This document shows, one piece after another, positions 58,101-64,000 of a stretch of 64,000 bases of DNA; positions within the stretch are counted from its first letter, which is position 1; each line of letters begins with the position of its first letter. The notes under the pieces were generated by a model, which worked only from the letters and a program-made list of their open reading frames with translations, ran no database searches and was not told the DNA's origin. Position numbers and translations under genes: made by a program. The DNA is from Liolophura sinensis (taxonomy: Eukaryota; Mollusca; Polyplacophora; Chitonida; Chitonidae): NCBI RefSeq assembly GCF_032854445.1, contig NC_088295.1, positions 94,421,805 to 94,485,804 of the forward strand. Direction: 5' to 3'.

Positions 58101-61100
58101 TATAGCTTGGTTTGACGTTAACTTTTGAAAGTAATGAATAAGGGGATAAAACTAGTGTGAATAGTATTATCACATAGTCACAAGCTTTCGGAGAGAACTT
58201 CATTGGGTAAAGTGACAAATGACGTGTGCACGAGATCAGTTGTATGCAGTTTATCACATTAGGTTCTCTCCGTAAACCTGTGCAATGGCCGATGTTGTTC
58301 AAAGTGCTTGTGTATTGCTCATACCACCGCTCATCACTGTCCTCTCTAGAGGAGCCGTCGTCCCCGTCCCTGGAGCAGAGTCCGTACATCCTGGTGGAGA
58401 ACTACCCCGTCACATTCACCTGCACAGGTGGCATGGGCAGGCCAGAGAGCAGCTTCAAGTGGTTCGTGTACAAGTCCACCCACCGGGATTTCGTCGAGGA
58501 GGTGGAAATGTCGGGCATCTCTAGTCTGGATCGGAGCACGGGTAGCTGTTCTCCTCGGGGACACAGCACCCTGGCTATCATGATCACCCGAGCGGACCAG
58601 AGAGTGAAATGTGTGGTCCAGCAGCAGACGGGCAAGGAGACGGTGGAGGTGTCCGATGAGCGGGTGCTCGATGTCCAGTGTAAGTAGTCCACCAGTACCA
58701 GCCCTGTACTTGACCACATGGTGTGTTAAAATATGGAGTCTTGTCTGCATGAAGTGATGGCCTTTTAATCTAGTTGGCATAACCTGGACAGTCAATATTA
58801 CACATTACAGAAAAAATCTTCATAGTCTTCCCGCTGTAGTTCAGACTACGTAAACACCGGGTTTCACTTTTCATGCAGTTTTGCTCACTTGCTCATAGGA
58901 CACTGCACGTAGACCTTCTTAGAAATCTGGCATTATCTGTTTTTGTCACGCCACATCTTGGGTACCCTAATTACATGTATACAGTAGTTTACTCGCATTG
59001 ACTATTTCCATCACATGGCTTCTTGCGCTGGTGTAGGCCCTTTTTATAAATATTTTACGGAATGTGGAAGTTATGCTATAACTAAGTTTCGGACGGACAA
59101 TTTGAAGAAGTTATAAGACCACGTCACTCTGTGCCAAATATTAAGACATAAACATGGTGTATTGTATCTTCCCTGTCATGACTGCCTTAACAATGGTCCC
59201 TTCCGCAGACTCCGTGACAGACACCGAGGTAGGTGTGAAGGTAAATGAGAAGTTCAAAGAAACAGCCGAGGAGATTCTTGTTCGGCAAGGTGACTCTGTT
59301 CGGCTCACATGCCAGTCACGCGGGAACCCCGAGCCCATATTCAGCTGGAGTTACCTCCCGTTACAAGGTCACACCAAAGGCAGCGGCCTGAATGTCCTAG
59401 CAGAACAACCCGACTTACTCCTGACAAACGTAACCAGCAACCACAGTGCCTCTTACGTGTGTGTGGCAACAAACTTCATTCGGGGGAAAAAACAAACAGA
59501 AACAAAAACTGTGCGCATAATTGTAAAAGGTGAGACCATATTTCATTTGATTATTTTAATGACATAAACCAAAATTTCTGGACCAGTACAGGCAAATCAC
59601 TTTAAAAATTCCTTTAAGGAATCCCTGTATAACTGTTACCGCCAAACAATGTTCCTTCTCTTGAGAGAATGTCTTTAGTTTAGCAAAAAAAGTAATAAAT
59701 AAATAAAATGGATATGCGTTTGTAAGCCCATTTCTCTTCAAAATTTCTTTTCGACAAAAACATATCTCGCTTGAAATGTTAGGCCCTATACATGCATATA
59801 TGTATGTATGTATACATGTATGCATGTATGCATGTATGTATGCATGCCTGGGGTTTAACGTCGCACTACTTAGCAATTGTTCAGTCATATAACGACGATA
59901 TATGTGTATGAAAATATATAATGTATATATGTGTGTATATGTAATATATAATGACATTCACTTTTCTTGCAGAGAAAATGTTTTCCAACACGAGGAGACT
60001 GGAAAATGAATCTGGATTCACTAATCCGGGTGAGTGTGGTGTGTTGAATGATGAATGGTCCTATCATTTTGTTGTCGGCATCCCGTAACCTTGACCAGTG
60101 ACCTTGGCCGGTGTTTACCCAGCATGGACTGAGATGTTACACAGACAGTGAACGTCTGCATTCTCAGCTCCAAGGCAAAAATACACTGGACAGTTCTAGA
60201 TAACCATAATATGAAGTTGTCTTCGCCAAGATGATAATCTACCAAATGTCTCAACAGTCTTGCTGACAATATAGCCTAATGTTTACATTCTGAAAAATGT
60301 TATCTCAACGAAGATCTGATAGCATATGCTCATTATTGTGCATGGATGCCCAGTCAAACCACTGATGCTTCATGTGCTTATGCGTTAACATGAATAGGCT
60401 TATTTATAGGCCTCTTTTTACAACAGGAGCATGGAATATCCAGGTGTTTCACTAAAGTGCGGCTACCACAGAAGTGTCATCTTTGATTGCTGACGTAAAA
60501 GATGGCAGCTATGTTTTGTACCCTGTAGCTGACAGCTATGTCTTGTCCCCTGTAGCTGACAGCTATGTCTTGTCCCCTGTAGCTGACAGCTATGTCTTGT
60601 CCCCTGTAGCTGACAGCTATGTCTTGTCTTCTGTAGCTGACATTTATGTCTTGCCTTCTGTAGCTAACAGCTATGTCTTGTCCTTCGCTGTAGTTGACAG
60701 ACCTGTCTTGTTTGTTACCAGCTCTTCGTTACGGGATGATCGTGGGCACCGTACTGGGTTCCATGATCCTGGTACTACTCATCTCATTACTGTCTGTGAT
60801 AATCTACAGAAGATGTACTCGCATGGAGGACAGGAAGTACTTGGTGCAATACCAAGGTTAGTTATCAGGCAGTGGTATTTGACACTCAGGAGTAAAATTG
60901 AGTAGTATTCTTGGTAAAATGTTCTACTTTTACTGTATTAACGTGACAACTGGCAGTATATTATTATTATTCCTAAAAATATTTCGGCAGTGCATATAGT
61001 CGCTGGTTTGACCGTTGGTGTGATCGCGTACCCAATGGTTCGTCAGCCAATCCAAACTTTGTCCAGGGTGTATCTCCAAGGGCTTTGGAGCCACAGATTA

Positions 61101-61773
61101 TAAATAATATTGCTGTAGATTGGTGCATATTGATGGAAGAGTTTGCTATGACGTGTCCACTTTGCACGTTGCATTTATCTATAATTTATGTTCTTGTTGG
61201 CTTATAAGGTGAAGAATTTGGATTGTAAAACGTTGAGCGCCACGTTCGTCCACTTCTCATGTTAGCCATGGTAACTCAGATGTTAGCCGTGGTGAATAAC
61301 ATGTCCCGTACAGTGTTAGTAATTGTCATTGTGTGGATTTAGTCAGCTTAATTTAATTCTCGTGGGACTTTTATTCTCTCTAAGAAGATGTCCTCGTGAA
61401 GCGCTTTTTTCAGCATGCGGTTTTACAGCAAACCTGTGGTGTGACGACATCACATCCTGCTTGTCTTCTGTGACCATGTCGTACACTGCTGCCAAACTGT
61501 ATAATTGTTGTAATGATTAGCACTCTTCTTCTCAAAATAAACTGGGGGTCTACGTGACCGGTTGGTCACATGCGCCACTGCGATCGCTGTGAGTTCAGTG
61601 AGTTCAAGTCCAGCTCATGGTGGTATATGTACGTGCATGGGAAAGGTTTTCCAGCATCCAGAGGATGGTCGTGGGTTTCTCCAAATAAAACAGTAAATAA
61701 ATTCATTATGCAGTTCTTTCAGTTTCAATCGTAGATTCAAAAACTTTTGTTTGTTTCAGGAGTGAAGGCGTGA
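43043..61773 (+). CDS. Single-pass membrane protein with three Ig domains, 7 exons
   Basis: Predicted cell-surface adhesion or recognition receptor. Joined CDS: 43043-43124, 56040-56432, 58350-58679, 59209-59529, 59973-60029, 60722-60856, 61760-61773; 1332 bp, 443 residues. All six introns are phase 1, the usual arrangement for exchangeable extracellular modules. Residues ~18-28 are the hydrophobic core of a signal peptide. Ig1 (~29-158) is V-like with C56 and C138 in DEGTYEC; the usual strand-C tryptophan is absent. Ig2 (~159-268) has C183, W196, C246 and an extra C225. Ig3 (~269-375) is I-set-like with C303, W315, C353. A stalk exon leads to a transmembrane helix (~399-423) with a GxxxG pair (G403, G407), then RRC and a 20-residue tail with YLVQ. 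N-glycosylation sequons: NVS 109, NVT 342, NHS 346, NES in the stalk. The V-C-I layout recalls nectin-like proteins, but no orthologue is assigned. The link of exon 1 over a 12.9-kb intron rests on phase and signal peptide only. Confidence 0.82.
43125..43794 (+). other. Ig-gene intron 1, first unique segment
   Basis: No further exon recognised. An ORF at 43353-43715 has no domain or splice signals that support it. Confidence 0.45.
43795..44640. repeat. 29-bp minisatellite organised as 58-bp dimers
   Basis: Two monomer types alternate: CTCATGTTGTTCTGTGATAC CACCATCCC and CTCAAGTTGTCCTGTGATAT CGCCATGTC. About 28 monomers; order becomes irregular at both ends. Confidence 0.93.
44641..44982. other. 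Ig-gene intron 1, unique segment
   Basis: Nothing recognised. Confidence 0.5.
44983..45132. repeat. 50-bp repeat, three copies
   Basis: GTCAGGTAGAGAAACAGGGT TATAAAGCTCCAAGGAAGAG ATCCAGAGCA starting at 44983, 45033 and 45083. Confidence 0.92.
45205..46590. repeat. 24-bp minisatellite, about 57 copies
   Basis: Unit GCGCATGATGGAGGTACAAT ATAG. Three end variants (CATAGGC, TATATGC, AATAGCC) follow recurring orders, giving a higher-order pattern of roughly 48-120 bp. Because 24 is eight codons and the unit lacks stops in several frames, ORFs of 319-457 codons arise on both strands; the peptides are pure 8-residue repeats and I do not call a gene. Confidence 0.97.
46591..48014. other. Ig-gene intron 1, unique segment
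   Basis: About 1.4 kb with no exon, repeat or mobile element recognised. Confidence 0.5.
48015..49600. repeat. 41-bp minisatellite, turning dimeric
   Basis: About 37 units of TTCCGTTCATACGCCGATGT CTATACTGATATGTCAGACT G. From about 48690 two types alternate: one with GTAGGCCCATATACTGATTT GTC and one with TGTTTTCACTGATATGTC, forming dimers and larger blocks. Confidence 0.94.
49835..49965. repeat. 27-bp repeat, five copies
   Basis: GAGATAGGCCTACATATGGT TTCCTCA; 27 is nine codons, so both strands stay open. Confidence 0.92.
49966..50424. other. Ig-gene intron 1, unique segment
   Basis: Nothing recognised apart from a doubled CTGACGTCACAGG near 50370, which contains a CRE-like TGACGTCA twice. 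Confidence 0.5.
50425..51745. repeat. 98-bp minisatellite
   Basis: About 13 copies of a 98-bp unit with CATGTCTGCATATCTACAGA, GGTCGTGATAATCAGCTGGG, TTTGTGGATGTCTGTTATCG and GTGTATCCCTGCCTGCTATC. Diverged traces continue to about 52140. Confidence 0.96.
52141..53915. other. Repeat-free island in Ig-gene intron 1
   Basis: About 1.8 kb of moderately GC-balanced unique sequence in an intron otherwise made of arrays. Many TTAAT/ATTA, AGATAA/TTATCT and AGGAAAT-type motifs occur, for instance around 52600-52880 and 53600-53680. It could be an intronic enhancer; no exon with plausible splice sites was found. Confidence 0.35.
53916..54100. repeat. 58-bp repeat, about three copies
   Basis: GACAAAGTCCACTCTTCGGT CTTGTCACGTGTAGATATGT AGAATACAAGCTCGTAGA. 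Confidence 0.93.
54101..55758. other. Ig-gene intron 1, unique segment
   Basis: No exon or known element recognised; AT-rich, continuing the character of the 52-54 kb island. Confidence 0.45.
55759..55990. repeat. Degenerate ~49-bp repeat
   Basis: Four to five copies with GACATGTCACACACAATTGT GCTTGAATATCTTCATG, ending about 50 bp before the exon 2 acceptor. Confidence 0.8.
56040..56432 (+). CDS. Ig-gene exon 2 (Ig domain 1)
   Basis: Acceptor CTCTGTTGTAG, donor CTGAATG|GTAAGA. One complete V-like domain, with VVEC and the strand-F signature DDEGTYECEVQVYG. The end of this exon and its donor are tandemly repeated just downstream. Confidence 0.9.
56363..56690 (+). repeat. 91-bp minisatellite spanning the exon 2 donor of the Ig gene
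   Basis: Copies start at 56363, 56454, 56545 and 56636 (TATGAGTGTGAGGTAC). Each holds the last ~70 bp of exon 2, the donor (ATG|GTAAGA, ACG|GTAAGA, ACA|GTAAGA; GTGAGG in the fourth) and the first ~20 bp of the intron. The first copy is the true exon end; the fourth is diverged. Confidence 0.96.
56800..57560. repeat. ~32-bp degenerate G-rich repeat
   Basis: About 23 copies based on TTTAAGGGAACGGTTGTTTA GGGGAAGGTTTG in Ig-gene intron 2. Strong strand asymmetry: almost no C on the plus strand. Confidence 0.88.
57561..58349 (+). other. Ig-gene intron 2, 3' part
   Basis: Unique sequence up to the exon 3 acceptor; nothing recognised. Confidence 0.5.
58350..58679 (+). CDS. Ig-gene exon 3 (Ig domain 2)
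   Basis: Acceptor TCCTCTCTAG, donor GTCCAGT|GTAAGT. NYPVTFTCTGG...SFKWFVYK and RADQRVKCVVQQ mark strands B, C and F; GC-rich and free of repeats, unlike its surroundings. Confidence 0.92.
58680..59208 (+). other. Ig-gene intron 3
   Basis: About 530 bp, no repeats seen. Confidence 0.7.
59209..59529 (+). CDS. Ig-gene exon 4 (Ig domain 3)
   Basis: Acceptor CCTTCCGCAG, donor GTAAAAG|GTGAGA. QGDSVRLTCQSRGNPEPIFS, W, and SASYVCVATN are typical of I-set domains. Confidence 0.94.
59770..59930. repeat. (ATGT)n microsatellite and SINE B tail fragment
   Basis: TATGTATGTATG-type tract at about 59795-59845 followed by CTGGGGTTTAACGTCGCACT...CAGTCATATAACGACGAT, the family B tail. In Ig-gene intron 4. 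Confidence 0.75.
59973..60029 (+). CDS. Ig-gene exon 5 (stalk)
   Basis: Acceptor TTTTCTTGCAG, donor AATCCGG|GTGAGT; 57 bp. Encodes a short polar juxtamembrane stalk with a NES glycosylation sequon. Its length is divisible by three and both introns are phase 1, so it could be skipped without frame loss. Confidence 0.82.
60505..60705 (+). repeat. 27-bp minisatellite just before the transmembrane exon
   Basis: About seven copies of CTGACAGCTATGTCTTGTCC CCTGTAG, ending ~20 bp before the exon 6 acceptor. On the gene strand each unit supplies a short pyrimidine stretch followed by CTGTAG and GACAG, so each is a weak acceptor-like site. Confidence 0.93.
60722..60856 (+). CDS. Ig-gene exon 6 (transmembrane helix)
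   Basis: Acceptor GTTTGTTACCAG, donor ACCAAG|GTTAGT. GMIVGTVLGSMILVLLISLL and SVIIY form one helix, followed by the stop-transfer RRCTR. 135 bp, also skippable in frame, which would give a soluble form. Confidence 0.88.
60857..61759 (+). other. Ig-gene last intron
   Basis: Unique AT-rich sequence plus one SINE family A copy near its end; no other exon recognised. Confidence 0.5.
61540..61710 (+). mobile_element. SINE family A, internally deleted
   Basis: Plus orientation: GACCGGTTGGTCACATGCGC head, GTGAGTTCAAGTCCAGCTCA (B box), GATGGTCGTGGGTTTCTCC and an A/T-rich end (AAATAAAACAGTAAATAAAT). Confidence 0.8.
61760..61773 (+). CDS. Ig-gene exon 7 (last codons), preferred model
   Basis: Acceptor TTTGTTTGTTTCAG|GAGTGAAGGCGTGA adds GVKA and a stop after the transmembrane exon. 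A stronger-looking acceptor at 62764 offers an alternative last exon; reading through the exon 6 donor also stops at once. The short-tail conclusion holds for the first and third options. Confidence 0.5.
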
Positions 61774-62084
61774 CACGCCATCAAGCCATCAATCTTGTCA
61801 TCCTAGAGTCTCATCACGTGCCAAATCTCACAGCATTATGTGTTTCCATGGGAACTTCAGCATCTATATTCTATTTTAAAAAAGACATATGTACAGACCC
61901 ATTATCATTGGTCTTTTTGTATATTTCTATGATGGACTGTCATTGGCTTCAGTATTATAAAAGAATCCATGCATTTAATATAAATTTCCCGCCAGCTGAC
62001 AAAGATCAAAGAAGAGTGCGCTGAGAAATAATCGAGGTGAGTGTATCTTATGAGCCTTTGTGACTTCTGGTATCTAAGTTGTAT
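61774..62084 (+). other. Possible 3' UTR of the Ig gene
   Basis: Sequence after the preferred stop codon. No AATAAA was found here, which weakens the choice of last exon. Confidence 0.3.
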
Positions 62085-62577
62085 GCATGTTGGCTAATTA
62101 TGTCGTGTTGGTTAATTATGTCGTGTGGGCTAATTATGTCGTGTTGGTTAATTATGTCATGTGGGCTAATTATGTCGTGTTGGTTAATTATGTCGTGTTG
62201 GCTAATTATGTCGTGTGGGCTAATTATGTCGTGTTGGCTAATTATGTCGTGTGGGCTAATTATGTCGTGTTGGCTAATTATGTCGTGTGGGTTAATTATG
62301 TCGTGTGGGTTAATTATGTCGTATTGGCTAATTATGTCGTGTTGGTTAATTATGTCATGTTGGCTAATTATGTCGTGTTGGTTAATTATGTCGTGTTGGT
62401 TAATTATGTCGTGTTGGTTGACTATGTCGTGTTGGTTTATTATGTCTTGTTGGCTAATTATGTCGTGTTGGCTAATTATGTCGTGTTGGTTAATTATGTC
62501 GTGTTGGCTAACTATGCCGTGTTGGTTAATTATGTCGTGTGGGCTAATTATGTCGTGTGGGCTAATTATGTCGTGTG
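62085..62577. repeat. 18-bp minisatellite, about 27 copies
   Basis: TTGGCTAATTATGTCGTG with GG/TG and GCTA/GTTA alternatives. As 18 is six codons, ORFs of 165-200 codons arise on both strands and are not genes. Confidence 0.97.
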
Positions 62578-62763
62578 TTTGTAACATTCATACAAACCAT
62601 CCTTACCCGAAGGTAATGATTATACAGTTGTCGAAAATACCGCTTACATCTATACACCGTCCTAGAATTAATTCATCATAAACAAAGGCTAAAAATGTTT
62701 CTCTGCGAGGTTCAGTATTTGTCAGTTTCATTTTCATGTGTGGTTTATCTCTCTGCTTTCCAG

Positions 62764-62837
62764 ATTTGGAGAGAAGGGAGCGTGGTGCATGCATTTACAG
62801 TTACGGATGCGAGTTACGACGGACTACCTGTGATTAA
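62764..62837 (+). CDS. Alternative last exon of the Ig gene (candidate)
   Basis: Acceptor TTATCTCTCTGCTTTCCAG has a good pyrimidine tract. Joined to exon 6 in phase 1 it encodes 24 further residues (DLERRERGACIYSYGC...) and TAA. The end of this exon lies within the first unit of the 83-bp array. Confidence 0.3.
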
Positions 62838-64000
62838 GGTGCGCCTAAATTTGTGTAACGATCACCCGGCATACAGAAACAGGCGCCTGGCATGAATGAC
62901 GGCGGGCTACCTGTGATTAACGTAGGCCTAAATTTGTGTTAAGATGGATTGGCACACAGAACTGCAGGTGCCCGGCGTCATTGATGGCGGACTGTTACTG
63001 TGATTAACGCTGGCCTAAGTCTGGGTAACAATCACCCGGCATACAGTAACAGGTGCCCGGCATGAATGACGGTGGACTGTCTGTGATTAACGCTGGCTTA
63101 AGTTTGTGTGACGATCACCCGGCAGACAGTAAGAGGTGCCTGGCGTGAATGCCGGTGGACTGTCTGTGATTAACGCTGGTCTAAGTCTGTGTGGCGATCA
63201 CCCGGCATACAGTAAGAGGTGCCTGGCGTGAATGCCGGTGGACTGTCTGTGATTAACGCTGGCCTAAGTCTGTGTGACGTTCACCCGGCATACAGTAAGA
63301 GGTGCCTGGCGTATGCCCGTGGACTGTCTGTGATTAACGCTGGCCTAAGTCTGTGTGACGATCACCCGGCATACAGCAAGAGGTGCCTGGCGTGAATGCC
63401 GGTGGACTGTCTGTGATTAACGCTGGCCTAAGTCTGTGTGACGATCACCCGGCATACAGCAAGAGGTGCCTGGCGTATGCCGGTGGACTGTCTGTGATTA
63501 ACGCTGGCCTAAGTTTGTGTGACGATCACCCGGCATACAGTAAGAGGTGCCTGGCGTGAATGCCGGTGGACTGTCTGTGATTAACGCTGGCCTAAGTCTG
63601 TGTGACGATCACCCGGCATACAGTAAGAGGTGCCTGGCGTGAATGCCGGTGGACTGTCTGTGATTAACGCTGGCCTAAGTCTGTGTGACGGTCACCCGGC
63701 ATACATTAACAGGTGCCTGGTGTGAATGCCGGTGGACTGTCTGTGATTAACGCTGGCCTAAGTCTGTGTGACGATCACCCGGCATACAGTAAGAGGTGCC
63801 TGGCGTGAATGCCGGTGGACTGTCTGTGATTAACGCTGGCCTAAGTCTGTGTGACGGTCACCCGGCATACATTAACAGGTGCCTGGTGTGAATGCCGGTG
63901 GACTGTCTGTGATTAACGCTGGCCTAAGTCTGTGTGACGGTCACCCGGCATACATTAACAGGTGCCTGGTGTGAATGCCGGTGGACTGTCTGTGATTAAC
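62815..64000. repeat. 83-bp minisatellite, running off the window
   Basis: About 14 copies with GTGAATGCCGGTGGACTGTC, TGTGATTAACGCTGGCCTAA, GTCTGTGTGACGATCACCCG and GCATACAGTAAGAGGTGCCT. The first two units (62815-62990) are the most diverged and overlap the candidate alternative last exon. Confidence 0.95.

Overview
This is eukaryotic nuclear DNA, most likely from a lophotrochozoan and probably a mollusc. There are no dense prokaryotic genes. Two spliced genes with consensus GT-AG introns are scattered through repeats. Two dispersed tRNA-derived SINE families resemble elements I know to be widespread in molluscs. The species assignment is inference. By rough addition of intervals, about 45% of the window is tandem repeat: about thirty mostly unrelated mini/satellite arrays with periods from 18 to 123 bp.

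Layout. 1-8955: a 76-bp satellite with two nested higher-order repeats. 8956-15347: low-complexity intergenic DNA with 43-bp and 56-bp minisatellites and one unrecognised 118-residue ORF on the minus strand. 15348-27588 (minus): a complete 11-exon gene for the nucleolar pre-rRNA processing protein RRP1 (Nop52/RRP1B family). It was reconstructed from splice sites and phase to 637 residues and has a C-terminal PP1-docking region. 27589-43042: about 15 kb of intergenic DNA made mostly of minisatellites and SINEs. 43043-61773 (plus): a 7-exon gene for a single-pass membrane protein with three immunoglobulin domains (443 residues). All six introns are in phase 1, and a 12.9-kb first intron holds eight minisatellites. 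61774-64000: an 18-bp and an 83-bp array; the latter runs off the window and starts inside a possible alternative last exon. The two genes are head to head and functionally unrelated.

The most unusual signal is that several minisatellites lie across splice junctions of these genes. In RRP1 a 123-bp unit (11 copies) contains the acceptor and first ~90 bp of exon 8. A second, 44-bp array (~25 copies) contains the acceptor and first ~30 bp of exon 6. In the Ig gene a 91-bp unit (4 copies) contains the end of exon 2 and its donor, and a 27-bp array of acceptor-like motifs sits just before the transmembrane exon. Each gene therefore carries a ladder of duplicate splice sites. In the exon 8 array the unit is a multiple of three and stays open, so alternative acceptors could add 41-residue blocks, except that one copy has a 2-bp deletion that would stop translation for the four acceptors furthest from the true exon. 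Whether these sites are used cannot be told from the sequence.
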